DNA of 64,000 bases from assembly GCF_003719825.1 (NCBI RefSeq), contig NZ_RIBS01000002.1:558001-622000 (forward strand). Direction: 5' to 3'. The translations under genes were made by a program, and so were the position numbers. The notes beneath the pieces were generated by a model that ran no database searches, was not told where the DNA came from, and saw only the letters and a list, made by a program, of their open reading frames with translations. How positions within the stretch are numbered: position 1 is the first letter of the stretch; each line of letters begins with the position of its first letter. Source of the stretch: Montanilutibacter psychrotolerans (GTDB lineage Bacteria; Pseudomonadota; Gammaproteobacteria; Xanthomonadales; Xanthomonadaceae). Of the stretch, positions 47,937-57,235 are shown one piece after another.

Positions 47937-48623
47937 ATGAGCGATTCCAACCTGAACCCTGAAATCCCTGTACTCACCATCGATGGCCCGTCCGGATCGG
48001 GCAAAGGAACCATCAGCCGCCTCGTTGCGCAGCGCCTGGGCTGGCACTACCTGGACTCCGGTGCGCTGTACCGCGCGGTCGGCGTGGCGGCCGGCTGGGG
48101 CGACCTCGATCTGGCCGACCCGGCGGCATTGGTGCGCTGCACCTTTGATACCGAGATCGGTTTCCGCGAGGACGACTCGGGCGAGCTGCGGGTGCTGGTC
48201 AACGGCACCGATGCCACCGACGAGCTGCGCACCGAGACCGCGGGCGCGGCGGCGTCGGCGATTGCGGCGATTCCCGAAGTGCGCGAAGCCCTGAAGGATC
48301 GGCAGCGTGCGTTCCGCCAGCCGCCAGGCCTGGTGGCCGATGGCCGCGACATGGGCACGGTGATCTTCCCCGGGGCTGCCTACAAGGTGTTTTTGACGGC
48401 CAGCGCCGACGAGCGGGCGCAAAGACGCTATAAGCAGTTGAACGACAAGGGGGTTTCCGTTACCTTACCTGGTCTGCTGCGCGAGATCCTTGCGCGCGAT
48501 GCGCGTGATGCCCAACGCGCGGTGGCGCCCTTGCGGCCGGCCGAAGACGCCGTTCGCATCGACACCACCGGCCTGGGCATCGAGGCGGTCGTCGAGCGCG
48601 TGTTGGCGTTGGTGCACGAATAG
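47937..48623 (+). CDS. cmk: Cytidylate kinase
   Basis: A 228-residue kinase phosphorylating CMP and dCMP. The P-loop is [34 protein letters not shown] (residues about 13-46). The NMP-binding insert and the [15 protein letters not shown] block (about 134-148) with [16 protein letters not shown] identify Cmk. I chose the ATG at 47937; an ATG nine bases upstream (47928) is possible. cmk-rpsA-ihfB order is conserved in Gammaproteobacteria. The gap to rpsA is 257 bp. Confidence 0.95.
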   Translation: MSDSNLNPEIPVLTIDGPSGSGKGTISRLVAQRLGWHYLDSGALYRAVGVAAGWGDLDLADPAALVRCTFDTEIGFREDDSGELRVLVNGTDATDELRTETAGAAASAIAAIPEVREALKDRQRAFRQPPGLVADGRDMGTVIFPGAAYKVFLTASADERAQRRYKQLNDKGVSVTLPGLLREILARDARDAQRAVAPLRPAEDAVRIDTTGLGIEAVVERVLALVHE

Positions 48624-48880
48624 TCGCGATGTCGTAGTCGCGTCTTGGATGGCCGGTTCGCCGGCCATTCCGCCCTCCGGGGCGACGTGGGCCAGCCCTC
48701 TCACGGCCGGCTTGCGCAGCAGAAAGCCCCGTCGCAATCCCGCGGCGGTTCAACCTAACGACACATGGTGCAGCGGTATCGCACCACATAACGGGTGGGT
48801 CGACCACGTGCTGCCTTGGCCATCATCCCGATGGCATTGCCAGCCGGTGCGGCCCGTGTGTTCAAGCGAGTATTACTCCA

Positions 48881-50569
48881 ATGACCGAATCATTTGCCGA
48901 ACTGTTCGAAGAGAGCCAGCAGTACCTGGCCAAGCTGAAGCCGGGCGCGATCGTCGTCGGTACCGTTGTCGAGGTCCGTGGCGACGTGGTCGTGATCAAC
49001 GCCGGCCTGAAGTCCGAAGGCATCGTGCCGATCGAACAGTTCCGTAACGACGCCGGCGAGATCGACGTGGGTGTGGGCGACCAGGTGAAGGTCGCGCTCG
49101 ACTCCATCGAGAATGGCTTTGGCGAGACCGTCCTGTCGCGCGAGAAGGCCAAGCGCGCCATGGTGTGGGACGAACTCGAGGAAGCCCTCGAGAAGAACGA
49201 GACCATCACCGGCCGCATCAGCGGCAAGGTCAAGGGCGGCTTCACCGTCGACATCAAGGATGTTCGCGGCTTCCTGCCGGGTTCGCTGGTCGACGTGCGC
49301 CCGGTGCGCGACTCGACCTACCTGGAAGGCAAGGAACTCGAGTTCAAGCTCATCAAGCTGGACCGCAAGCGCAACAACATCGTCGTCTCCCGCCGCGCGG
49401 TGGTTGAGAGCGAGCACTCGGAAGAGCGCGAGCAGCTGATGGAGAAGCTGGTCGAGGGCGCGATCCTCAAGGGTGTGGTCAAGAACCTCACCGACTACGG
49501 CGCGTTCGTGGACCTGGGCGGCATCGACGGCCTGCTGCACATCACCGACATGGCTTGGAAGCGCGTGCGCCATCCGTCCGAAGTCGTGGAAGTGGGCGCC
49601 GAGCTCGACGTCCGCGTGCTCAAGTACGACCGCGAGCGCAACCGCGTCAGCCTCGGCCTCAAGCAGCTGGGCGAGGATCCGTGGGACAACATCGCGCGCC
49701 GTTACCCGGCCGACACCCGCGTGTTCGGCAAGGTCTCCAACGTCACCGATTACGGCGCGTTCGTCGAGATCGAGCCGGGCGTCGAAGGCCTGGTGCACGT
49801 GTCCGAGATGGATTGGACCAACAAGAACGTCAACCCGGGCAAGATCGTCCAGGTCGGTGACGAGGTCCAGGTCATGGTCCTCGACGTCGATGAGGAGCGT
49901 CGCCGCATCTCGCTGGGCATGAAGCAGGTCACCAGCAACCCGTGGGAAACCTTCGCGGCGATCCACAAGAAGGGTGACAAGGTCGAAGGCCAGATCAAGT
50001 CGATCACCGACTTCGGCATCTTCATCGGCCTGGACGGCGGCATCGACGGTCTGGTGCACCTGTCCGACATCAGCTGGAACACCACCGGCGAAGACGTGGT
50101 CCGCAACTACAAGAAGGGCGACACGCTGGAAGCCGTCGTTCTTGCCGTGGACCCGGAGCGCGAGCGCATCAGCCTGGGCGTCAAGCAGCTCGAGCAGGAC
50201 CCGTTCGGCCAGTACATGGCGTCGAACACCAAGGGTTCGATCGTCAAGGGCACGGTGAAGGAAGTCGACGCCAAGGGCGCGACGATCGAGCTGGCCGATG
50301 GCATCGAAGGCTACGTCGCCGCGCGCGACATCGCCAAGGAGCGCGTCGACGACGCGACCCAGTACCTGAAGGTCGGCGACGAAGTCGAAGCCAAGTTCAT
50401 CGGCATGGATCGCAAGGGCCGCACCATGCAGCTCTCGATCAAGGCCAAGGACGAAGCCGAGATCCAGGAAACGCTGTCGGACTACAACCGTGCGGCGGCG
50501 GAAGCCTCCAGCGGCACCACCAAGCTGGGCGCGCTGCTGCGCGAGCAGCTGGGCAACAAGGGCGAGTAA
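48881..50569 (+). CDS. rpsA: 30S ribosomal protein S1
   Basis: A 562-residue S1 protein with six S1/OB repeats. The first starts at [29 protein letters not shown] (residues about 22-50), and later repeats show the recurring [31 protein letters not shown] pattern (about 195). The end [29 protein letters not shown] is standard. S1 binds mRNA leaders for translation initiation and represses its own synthesis. The leader (48624-48880) has no gene; a small hairpin TGGTGC/GCACCA at 48766-48786 may take part in this control. Confidence 0.97.
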   Translation: MTESFAELFEESQQYLAKLKPGAIVVGTVVEVRGDVVVINAGLKSEGIVPIEQFRNDAGEIDVGVGDQVKVALDSIENGFGETVLSREKAKRAMVWDELEEALEKNETITGRISGKVKGGFTVDIKDVRGFLPGSLVDVRPVRDSTYLEGKELEFKLIKLDRKRNNIVVSRRAVVESEHSEEREQLMEKLVEGAILKGVVKNLTDYGAFVDLGGIDGLLHITDMAWKRVRHPSEVVEVGAELDVRVLKYDRERNRVSLGLKQLGEDPWDNIARRYPADTRVFGKVSNVTDYGAFVEIEPGVEGLVHVSEMDWTNKNVNPGKIVQVGDEVQVMVLDVDEERRRISLGMKQVTSNPWETFAAIHKKGDKVEGQIKSITDFGIFIGLDGGIDGLVHLSDISWNTTGEDVVRNYKKGDTLEAVVLAVDPERERISLGVKQLEQDPFGQYMASNTKGSIVKGTVKEVDAKGATIELADGIEGYVAARDIAKERVDDATQYLKVGDEVEAKFIGMDRKGRTMQLSIKAKDEAEIQETLSDYNRAAAEASSGTTKLGALLREQLGNKGE

Positions 50570-50602
50570 TCGCCCCGGCTTGCAGTCCCTGTAGTACCGC
50601 GG

Positions 50603-50632
50603 AAGCGGCCCGGCTCCGGCCGGGTCGCTTTC
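50603..50632 (+). terminator. Terminator after rpsA
   Basis: AAGCGGCCCGGC and GCCGGGTCGCTT pair in a long GC stem with a short loop and one mismatch, followed by TCC. It lies 33 bp after the rpsA stop and before the ihfB leader. Confidence 0.65.
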
Positions 50633-50677
50633 CGTCTGCACCCCCGTGGTGTGCATCAAACGAGTACCGCTTCGCCC

Positions 50678-50980
50678 ATGACCAAATCCGAACTGATCGA
50701 GATCCTTTCGCAACGACAGGCCCACCTGAAGGGCGATGACGTGGATCTGGCGGTGAAGTCGTTGCTGGAGATGATGGGCGGTTCGCTGTCGGGCGGTGAG
50801 CGGATCGAGATCCGCGGCTTCGGCAGTTTTTCCCTGCATTACCGGCCGCCTCGCCTTGGGCGCAATCCGAAGACCGGCGAATCGGTCGCGTTGCCCGGCA
50901 AGCATGTGCCGCACTTCAAGCCTGGCAAGGAACTGCGTGAGCGCGTCAGCGGCGTGATGCCGTTGGGCGAGGACGCCTGA
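50678..50980 (+). CDS. ihfB: Integration host factor subunit beta
   Basis: A 100-residue HU/IHF-family DNA-bending protein. It begins [33 protein letters not shown], and the DNA-minor-groove arm holds the family signature [22 protein letters not shown] (residues about 46-67), including the Pro that intercalates. It pairs with IhfA to bend DNA in replication, recombination and sigma-54 promoters. The ATG at 50678 is preceded by an earlier, less likely in-frame ATG (50651). Order rpsA-ihfB-lapA-lapB is conserved in Gammaproteobacteria. Confidence 0.95.
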   Translation: MTKSELIEILSQRQAHLKGDDVDLAVKSLLEMMGGSLSGGERIEIRGFGSFSLHYRPPRLGRNPKTGESVALPGKHVPHFKPGKELRERVSGVMPLGEDA

Positions 50981-51084
50981 GTTTCCCCACGCTTCATTTC
51001 ACCTAGCCGCGTGGCTGTGGCCGCAGGCCGGCTCGGCTAAGCTAGCCGCCTGATGCCGACAACGGAGGTCGACCGGAGGCCGCC

Positions 51085-51351
51085 ATGCGTGTGATCCGAT
51101 TTCTCGTTGCCCTTGCCTGCCTGTTGGCGGGCGCCATCGTCGGAGCCCTCAACCGGGGACCGGTCCAGATCGATTTCGGCCCGGTCTCGGTGCCTACCAC
51201 TCTGGGGGTGGCGCTGATCGCAGCGCTGCTGCTGGGCGTGCTCCTTGGCGGTCTTGCCATTACCGCGAGCCTGGTGCTGCCGCTGCAACGGCGTCTCGCG
51301 CGTGCGCAGCGTACCGTCGATGCGGCACCGTCCCGAACCCCGGAGAGCTGA
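51085..51351 (+). CDS. lapA: LapA-domain (DUF1049) inner-membrane protein
   Basis: An 88-residue membrane protein with two hydrophobic segments: FLVALACLLAGAIVGALN (about 6-23) and TTLGVALIAALLLGVLLGGLAITAS (about 38-62), joined by a loop with PVQIDFGPVSV. The C-terminal tail is basic and cytosolic. LapA (YciS) works with LapB in assembling LPS and controlling LpxC. LapB follows after five bases. Confidence 0.88.
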   Translation: MRVIRFLVALACLLAGAIVGALNRGPVQIDFGPVSVPTTLGVALIAALLLGVLLGGLAITASLVLPLQRRLARAQRTVDAAPSRTPES

Positions 51352-51356
51352 GACGC

Positions 51357-52535
51357 ATGGCGTTCATCAACGAATGGTTCTGGTTCTTCCTGCTGTTGCC
51401 GATCGCCGCCGTCAGTGGCTGGGTCATCGGTCGACGTGGCGGCGAACGCCATAGCGACACCCAGGTCAGCCGCCTGTCGACGACCTATTTCCGCGGCCTC
51501 AACTACCTGCTCAACGAGCAGCCCGACAAGGCGATCGAGCTGTTCCTGCATATCGCCGAGCTCGACAAGGACACCTTCGAGACCCAGGTCGCCCTGGGCC
51601 ATCTGTTCCGGCGTCGCGGCGAAGTGGATCGTGCGATCCGTCTGCACCAGGCCCTGGTCCAACGCCCGGGGCTCAGCGACCAGCAGAAGGTCCAGGCCCT
51701 GCTGGCCCTGGGCGAGGACTACATGCGCTCGGGCCTGCTCGACCGCGCCGAAACCGTGTTCAGCGACCTGGTCGCGCTCGACATGCGCGCACCGCTGGCG
51801 TTGCGCCATCTGATCGGCATTTACCAGTCCGAGCGCGATTGGGACAAGGCGATCGAAAACGCCCAGCGTTACGAGGCCGCGACAGGCGAACCGATGGGCA
51901 AGCAGATCGCGCAGTTCGAGTGCGAACTGGCCGATCGCGCCCGTGCCGCTGGCGACATCGACGCCGCGCGTCTGGCCGTGTCGCGCGCTTACGAAGCCGA
52001 CGCCAACACGGTGCGCGCGGGCATGATCGAAGGACGCATCGAAGTCGAGGCGGGCAACGATGCCGCGGCGATCCGGGCGTTCGAGCGCGTCGCCCGCAGC
52101 GACCCGGATTACCTCCCCGAAGTCATGCCCGGATTGTTGGCCAGTTACGAGCAGGTGGGCGACGTGCCGGGCGCGCGCGCCTTCCTGGCCGAGATGTGCG
52201 AGCACTACCGCGGCATCGCGCCCGTGCTGGCGCTCGCGCGGATGGTCGAGGCCGACGAGGGCGTGCCCGCGGCGCGTGCCTACCTCGCGCAGCAGCTCAA
52301 GGACCGCCCGTCCGTGCGTGGCGAAGCGGCTCTGATCGACCTGACGCTGGCCGAGGGCGCCGATCCCATGGCGACCCTCCACGACCTCAAGCACATCACC
52401 GACCAACTGCTGGTCCGCAATCCCAGCTATCGCTGCAACCGTTGTGGCTTTGGCGCCCGCAGCCACCATTGGCAGTGCCCAAGCTGCAAGGAATGGGGCT
52501 CGGTGAAGCCGCTGCTGAACTACGCGGTGGTCTGA
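51357..52535 (+). CDS. lapB: LPS assembly protein LapB (YciM)
   Basis: A 392-residue inner-membrane TPR protein that adjusts LPS synthesis by promoting LpxC turnover. An N-terminal anchor (FWFFLLLPIAAVSGWVIGRRGG) is followed by about nine TPR helices pairs, beginning STTYFRGLNYLLNEQPDKAIELFLHI (residues about 41-66). The C-terminal rubredoxin-type metal domain shows two CxxC pairs: RCNRCGFG and QCPSCKEWG. Length matches E. coli LapB. It is tightly packed with lapA upstream and a glycan transferase gene four bases downstream. Confidence 0.94.
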   Translation: MAFINEWFWFFLLLPIAAVSGWVIGRRGGERHSDTQVSRLSTTYFRGLNYLLNEQPDKAIELFLHIAELDKDTFETQVALGHLFRRRGEVDRAIRLHQALVQRPGLSDQQKVQALLALGEDYMRSGLLDRAETVFSDLVALDMRAPLALRHLIGIYQSERDWDKAIENAQRYEAATGEPMGKQIAQFECELADRARAAGDIDAARLAVSRAYEADANTVRAGMIEGRIEVEAGNDAAAIRAFERVARSDPDYLPEVMPGLLASYEQVGDVPGARAFLAEMCEHYRGIAPVLALARMVEADEGVPAARAYLAQQLKDRPSVRGEAALIDLTLAEGADPMATLHDLKHITDQLLVRNPSYRCNRCGFGARSHHWQCPSCKEWGSVKPLLNYAVV

Positions 52536-52539
52536 TCGG

Positions 52540-53586
52540 ATGCGGCTGGAGGGCATTGTCCTGGACGGCGTCACCGCCGGCAGCGGGATGATCTGGTTCG
52601 CGTTCTTCTTCGCGCTGGGCGCGGCCGGCACCGCCGTCGCGCGTGGCTACGCAAGACACCGCAACCTGGTCGACCTCCCCGGCGAACGGCGCAGCCATTC
52701 CACGCCCACCCCGCGCGGTGGCGGCGTGTCGATCGTTGCTGCGTTGATGGTCGCGATGTTCGTGCTGGCATTGCGCGGAACCCCGCAGGTCGCCGCGCTC
52801 CTGGCGATGGCGATCGGGCTGGCGATGGTCGCGGGCATCGGCATGATCGACGACCATCGGCCGCTCTCTCCCTGGTTGCGCCTGTCGGTGCACGCCGTTG
52901 CCGCCACGCTGCTCGGGCTGGCGATTGCCGACAGTGCGCAGTCGCCCCTGGCGGGACTGTTTGCGTTTGCCCTGGCGATGGCGTTGACCAACGTCTGGAA
53001 CTTCATGGATGGCATTAACGGCATCGCCGCAAGCCAGGCCGCGCTGGTCGCCGGGCTGCTGGCCGGTTGGCAGGCCGGCGCCTGGAGCGCGCTGGCGCTG
53101 GCGCTCGTGGCCGCGTGCCTGGGCTTCTTGCCGTTCAACTTCCCCAGGGCCCGGATATTCCTTGGCGACGTGGGTAGCGGTGCGATCGGTTTCGCGCTCG
53201 CGGGCCTGCTGGCGCTGGTGATCCGCCTTCCCGACAGCGGTGCGGACTTGTTGTTGCTCCTGCCGTTGTCCGCGTTCCTGGTGGATGCCGGCCTGACCCT
53301 GTTGCGTCGCGCAGTGCGCGGCGAACGCTGGTGGACGGCGCACGCGCAGCATGCCTATCAGGTCTGGGCGCGCCGTTCGGGGCACGCGTGGGTTACCGTT
53401 GCCTACGCAGCGTGGACCCTGGCGGCGGTGGCTTTGGCGGCGTCGCTGGGAAACGCGTCGCAGACTTTCATCTTAAAGATAACGGTGGCGTGGTATACCA
53501 CCGCGGCCGTGGCATGGGGGGTGTTGCAGGCTCTGGATCCAAACAAGAGCGCGGGAAAGCGCCAGCCGCAGAAGGATGGGGAATGA
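52540..53586 (+). CDS. WecA/WbpL-type polyprenyl-phosphate sugar-1-phosphate transferase
   Basis: A 348-residue integral membrane glycosyl-phosphotransferase of the MraY/WecA superfamily, which attaches the first sugar-1-phosphate to undecaprenyl phosphate. About ten membrane segments are seen. Diagnostic motifs are RRSHSTPTPRGGGVSI (about 47-62), MIDDHRPLSP (first Asp pair), NVWNFMDGINGIA (residues about 150-162) and FLGDVGSGAIGF. Xanthomonad and Pseudomonas homologues (WbpL) begin O-antigen or exopolysaccharide units. Its stop overlaps the dehydratase start (ATGA). Confidence 0.9.
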   Translation: MRLEGIVLDGVTAGSGMIWFAFFFALGAAGTAVARGYARHRNLVDLPGERRSHSTPTPRGGGVSIVAALMVAMFVLALRGTPQVAALLAMAIGLAMVAGIGMIDDHRPLSPWLRLSVHAVAATLLGLAIADSAQSPLAGLFAFALAMALTNVWNFMDGINGIAASQAALVAGLLAGWQAGAWSALALALVAACLGFLPFNFPRARIFLGDVGSGAIGFALAGLLALVIRLPDSGADLLLLLPLSAFLVDAGLTLLRRAVRGERWWTAHAQHAYQVWARRSGHAWVTVAYAAWTLAAVALAASLGNASQTFILKITVAWYTTAAVAWGVLQALDPNKSAGKRQPQKDGE

Positions 53587-55496
53587 GTTCATGGCGTGAT
53601 CGCTGGAGTAACTGGCTGCCGCGGATGGCGGTGGTGACCCATGACCTTGCGATGGTCTGGGTGGTTTGGCATACGCTGCACTGGCTGCGGTTTGGCGTGA
53701 TGGCCAACCCGCCGCAACTGCCGTTGTGGTCGCCGGAAGTGGTCCTGGTGCTGATCGCGCAGGGCCTGGTCTTCTGGCAGGTGGGCCTGTACCGGGGGCT
53801 GTGGCGCTTCGCCAGCGTCCCGGACCTTTGGAACATCTTCAAGGCCTGCGCATTGGGCCTGTTTGCGATCGTGCTGGGGTTGTTCCTCTACAACCGGCTG
53901 GACATGGTCTCGCGCACCGTGCTGGTGCTCTATCCGCTGGTGCTGATGGCGCTGCTGGGCGCCCCCCGCTTGCTGTACCGGGCGTGGAAGGACAGCCGCA
54001 ACGAGCGCGGCCATGCCGGGTCGGTGCGCATCCTCATCCTCGGCGCCGGCCACGCAGGCGAGGCGCTGGTTCGCGATCTCCGACGTTTCGGCACCTACCA
54101 GCCGGTCGGTTTTCTCGACGATGCCGCGCGCATGCGCGGCACCAAGGTGCAGGGCGTTCCGGTGCTCGGCCAGGTCAAGGACGTCGACGAGATCGCCCGC
54201 GAAACCGCGGCGCGCCTGCTCGTCATCGCCATGCCATCGGCCGATGCCGATGCGATCCAGCGCGTGGTGGTGGTCTGCGAGCGCACCGGATTGCCGTTCC
54301 GGATGGTGCCGCGACTGCAGGACGTACTGGAGGGGCGCTCGCTGCCGGGCGAACTCAAGGAAGTCGCGATCGAGGACCTGCTTGGCCGCAAGCCGGTCAT
54401 GCCCGACTGGAAAGCCATTCGCGACTGGCTGGGTGCGCGCTCGGTGCTGGTGACCGGGGCGGGCGGCTCGATCGGTTCCGAACTCTGCCGACAGTGCGCG
54501 CGCCACGGTGCGCGCCGGATCACCCTGGTGGAGATCGACGAGCTCGCGCTGACCACGGTCGAGGCCTCGTTGCGCCGTGACTTCCCGAACCTCGAGTTCG
54601 TCCAGGTGCTGGGCGACTGTGGCGATCCGGCCGTGATCCGCCATGCACTCGGACTGGCTCAGCCCGAAGCGGTGTTCCATGCCGCGGCCTACAAGCAGGT
54701 GCCGCTGCTGGAAACCCAGTTGCGCGAAGCGGTCCGCAACAACGTGCTGGCGACCGAAACCGTGGCGCGTGCGTGCCGCGACATCGGTGTGGGCACGTTC
54801 GTGCTGATCTCGACCGACAAGGCCGTCGATCCGGCCAACGTGCTGGGTGCCACCAAGCGACTGGCCGAGATGACCTGCCAGGCGCTGGCCGACCAGCGCT
54901 CGACGCGCTTCGTGACCGTGCGCTTTGGCAACGTGCTCGATTCGGCGGGCAGCGTGGTGCCGTTGTTCCGCGAACAGATCCGCCTGGGCGGGCCGGTCAC
55001 CGTCACCGATCCGGAAGTCACGCGCTTCTTCATGACGATCCCGGAAGCCTGCCAGCTGATCCTGCAGGCCTCCGCCATCGGCACGCACGAAGCCGTCTAC
55101 ACGCTCGACATGGGCGAGCCCGTCGCGATTCGTGTGCTGGCCGAACAGATGATCCGGCTGGCCGGCAAGCAACCCGGACGCGACATCGCGGTGGTCTACA
55201 CCGGCCTGCGTCCGGGCGAAAAGCTGCACGAGACGCTGTTCCACGCCGACGAACGCTATCGCGCGACCTCGCACTCCAAGATCCTCCAGGCCGAGCCCCG
55301 TGCGGTCGCGGCGGCCAACATCGAGGTGGCGCTGCACGCGTTGCGTGCGGCCAGCGCCGAGTACGACCAGGAGGCGCTGGCGCGCCTGCTGCGCAGCACC
55401 GTCCCGGATTTCCAGCCGTTGGCGCAGGATCGCCCGGCCATACCTGAGACCGCGACCGTGGTCGCGTTTCCCGCTCGCACCGCCAGGAAAATTTGA
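53583..55496 (+). CDS. WbpM/CapD-type nucleotide-sugar 4,6-dehydratase, membrane-bound
   Basis: A 637-residue two-domain enzyme. The N-terminal quarter has four membrane helices ([16 protein letters not shown], then [14 protein letters not shown] and others) and a CoA-binding-like Rossmann domain ([21 protein letters not shown]). The C-terminal SDR domain starts [17 protein letters not shown] (about residue 290), has [13 protein letters not shown], the catalytic region [21 protein letters not shown], and [16 protein letters not shown]. Homologues such as WbpM and FlaA1 convert UDP-GlcNAc to a 4-keto-6-deoxy sugar used in O-antigen. It follows the transferase with a four-base overlap. Confidence 0.93.
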   Translation: MSSWRDRWSNWLPRMAVVTHDLAMVWVVWHTLHWLRFGVMANPPQLPLWSPEVVLVLIAQGLVFWQVGLYRGLWRFASVPDLWNIFKACALGLFAIVLGLFLYNRLDMVSRTVLVLYPLVLMALLGAPRLLYRAWKDSRNERGHAGSVRILILGAGHAGEALVRDLRRFGTYQPVGFLDDAARMRGTKVQGVPVLGQVKDVDEIARETAARLLVIAMPSADADAIQRVVVVCERTGLPFRMVPRLQDVLEGRSLPGELKEVAIEDLLGRKPVMPDWKAIRDWLGARSVLVTGAGGSIGSELCRQCARHGARRITLVEIDELALTTVEASLRRDFPNLEFVQVLGDCGDPAVIRHALGLAQPEAVFHAAAYKQVPLLETQLREAVRNNVLATETVARACRDIGVGTFVLISTDKAVDPANVLGATKRLAEMTCQALADQRSTRFVTVRFGNVLDSAGSVVPLFREQIRLGGPVTVTDPEVTRFFMTIPEACQLILQASAIGTHEAVYTLDMGEPVAIRVLAEQMIRLAGKQPGRDIAVVYTGLRPGEKLHETLFHADERYRATSHSKILQAEPRAVAAANIEVALHALRAASAEYDQEALARLLRSTVPDFQPLAQDRPAIPETATVVAFPARTARKI

Positions 55497-56422
55497 TGTC
55501 CGACAGCTCCAGCTCTTCTCCCGCCCCCGGGCGGATCCGCAAGGCCGTCTTTCCGGTTGCCGGCCTGGGCACCCGTTTCCTGCCGGCCACCAAGACCGTT
55601 CCCAAGGAGATGCTGCCGATCATCGACCGGCCGCTGATCCAGTACGCGGTCGACGAAGCGGTCGAAGCGGGCTGCGACACCCTCGTATTCGTGACCAACC
55701 GTTACAAGCATTCGGTCGCCGATTACTTCGACAAGGCGTACGAGCTCGAACAGAAGCTCGAGCAGGCCGGCAAGCACGAGCAGCTCGAGTTGATCCGCAA
55801 CGTCCTGCCCAAGGGCGTGCGCGCGGTGTTCGTGACCCAGGCCGAGGCGCTGGGCCTCGGGCACGCGGTGCTGTGCGCCAAGCCGGTGATCGGCAACGAA
55901 CCCTTTGCGGTGCTGTTGCCCGACGACCTGATCTGGAACCGCGGACCCGGCGCCTTGAGCCAGATGGCCGATGCCGCGCAGGCGTCCGGGGCCAGCGTGG
56001 TTGCCGTGCAGGACGTGCCGCGAGAGCAGACCGGCAGCTACGGCATCGTGGCGACCGAAGCCTTCCAGGACCGCCAGGGTCGGATCACCGAGATCGTCGA
56101 GAAGCCCAAGCCCGACCAGGCCCCGAGCACCCTGGCGGTGGTGGGTCGTTATGTGCTGACCCCGCGCATCTTCGACCTGCTGGAGGCCACCACGCCCGGC
56201 GCCGGCGGCGAGATCCAGCTGACCGACGCCATCTCGGCGCTGCTGCGCGAAGAAACCGTCAGTGCCTACCGTTTTCGCGGCACGCGATTCGATTGCGGCA
56301 CGCACCTGGGCCTGATCGAGGCCACGATCCGCTATGCGCTCGATCACGAGAAACTCAGCGACTCCGCGCGACGCCTGATGCAGAACGCGCTGGACGAACT
56401 GGGCGTCGAAGAACTCAAGTAA
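55496..56422 (+). CDS. galU: UTP-glucose-1-phosphate uridylyltransferase
   Basis: A 308-residue enzyme making UDP-glucose from UTP and glucose 1-phosphate. The nucleotide-binding motif is [26 protein letters not shown] (residues about 18-43), with VEEAV-type and [18 protein letters not shown] blocks, GSYGIVATE and [15 protein letters not shown]-glucose is substrate for Ugd (10.4 kb) and for polysaccharide synthesis. Its ATG shares one base with the dehydratase stop (TGATG), so lapA-lapB-transferase-dehydratase-galU form a compact five-gene unit. Confidence 0.95.
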   Translation: MSDSSSSSPAPGRIRKAVFPVAGLGTRFLPATKTVPKEMLPIIDRPLIQYAVDEAVEAGCDTLVFVTNRYKHSVADYFDKAYELEQKLEQAGKHEQLELIRNVLPKGVRAVFVTQAEALGLGHAVLCAKPVIGNEPFAVLLPDDLIWNRGPGALSQMADAAQASGASVVAVQDVPREQTGSYGIVATEAFQDRQGRITEIVEKPKPDQAPSTLAVVGRYVLTPRIFDLLEATTPGAGGEIQLTDAISALLREETVSAYRFRGTRFDCGTHLGLIEATIRYALDHEKLSDSARRLMQNALDELGVEELK

Positions 56423-56488
56423 GCCGCGCAGCGCGCCCAAACGACGTCCTGCCGCCACCGCGGCGGGGCGCCGGCATGGCCCGCGCGA

Positions 56489-56647
56489 TCAGTTTGCCTG
56501 GAAGCGCCACCAAGCCCATGCGGCCAAACCGGCGAACGCGATCGCCGTCGCAAACGCCCAGGACGCGGCACGTGCCACGCGTGCAGCCCAGAACAACGCG
56601 ACCGGTCCGGTGAGCACGCGGACCGTGCGCAACGTGCGCCATTGGCG
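56489..56647 (-). pseudogene. Possible C-terminal remnant of a small membrane protein cut by the MITE
   Basis: A 53-codon frame with no start codon, running from the left end of the MITE-like element to a TGA at 56489-56491. It encodes RVLTGPVALFWAARVARAAS and then WAFATAIAFAGLAAWAWWRF, an amphipathic, tryptophan-rich membrane-like segment. The frame is open back into the element. The 5' part may have been removed or displaced by the insertion. This is only an inference, since no intact relative is in view. Confidence 0.35.
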
Positions 56648-56914
56648 AGGGCCTGTTAACGCTATGGGCGCATGCCGCGTGGCTTATCAGTGGCCTCCAG
56701 CTGGTGTTGTGCTGCGCCGCGCCTTGCTGCCTGCAAGGTCAAGCAGCGCGGCGCCGGCTGGGGGCCGCTGAGAAGCCACCCGGAGGGCCGGGCCTGAGGC
56801 CGCGCGACGCGGCGTCATCGCTCGGTTGCGTATGGACATACGCGCCCTCTCTCTTCCTTGCCTCGCACGACCTCAGGCCCGGCGCGGCGTGCGCCCATAG
56901 CGCTAACAGGCCCT
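56648..56914. mobile_element. MITE-like non-coding element with 32-bp terminal inverted repeats
   Basis: A 267-bp element without a coding region. The ends (56648-56679 and 56883-56914) are inverted repeats starting AGGGCCTGTTA, then a variable base and CGCTATGGGCGCA, with two mismatches in 32. The inside is highly structured: a 25-base inverted repeat (56680-56704 / 56754-56778) with an inner 8-bp stem GCGCCGCG / CGCGGCGC, and a perfect 13-bp stem GCCGGGCCTGAGG / CCTCAGGCCCGGC (56787-56799 / 56871-56883). Flanks CGAG and CTAG could be a target duplication with one change. One similar end occurs alone at 44665-44686. Confidence 0.8.
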
Positions 56915-56928
56915 AGTGGGTAGCGTTG

Positions 56929-57183
56929 CTACTGGCGTGCCGCGCGGGCGAAACGACGCAGGGTTTCCCCCAGTGTCGCCAGTGGCAGCGCGAACGCGAT
57001 CCCGAAGCCGCCGATCAGCCAGCGCAGCCACGCGTGCTGCTGGTGCGAGGGCAGGTCGCCGAGCCCCGCGACCACCGTCCCCAGCCAGTCGTGCAGCCAC
57101 CACAGGGCCGCCGTGCAGATGACGGCGAACAGCAACAGCATCGCCAGGCAGCGTCTGCGATAGGCTTTGTCGGCGTGATGCAT
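56929..57183 (-). CDS. Small membrane protein of unknown function
   Basis: An 84-residue protein with two hydrophobic segments: LAMLLLFAVICTAALWWLHDWLG (residues about 13-35) and WLIGGFGIAFALPLATLG (about 53-70), and a basic C-terminus (RRFARAARQ). I do not recognise a family. The chosen ATG at 57181-57183 places the first segment after a short basic N-terminus; an in-frame ATG 54 bases upstream would overlap the start of the divergent oxidase gene. It ends 15 bp from the MITE-like element. Confidence 0.6.
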   Translation of the reverse strand: MHHADKAYRRRCLAMLLLFAVICTAALWWLHDWLGTVVAGLGDLPSHQQHAWLRWLIGGFGIAFALPLATLGETLRRFARAARQ

Positions 57184-57235
57184 GTCCACGTTCTGGCCCT
57201 GTGTCGGGTCGATATCAAACCGCCGGGTGCCAACC

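Noticed and set aside
48624-48880. A tRNA or small protein gene between cmk and rpsA
   Set aside because: Only a short hairpin (TGGTGC/GCACCA) is present, no cloverleaf and no frame with a ribosome-binding site. It is most simply the rpsA leader.
56423-56488. Intrinsic terminator directly after galU
   Set aside because: Only a CCGCC/GGCGG short stem without a T-run is seen, too weak to list.
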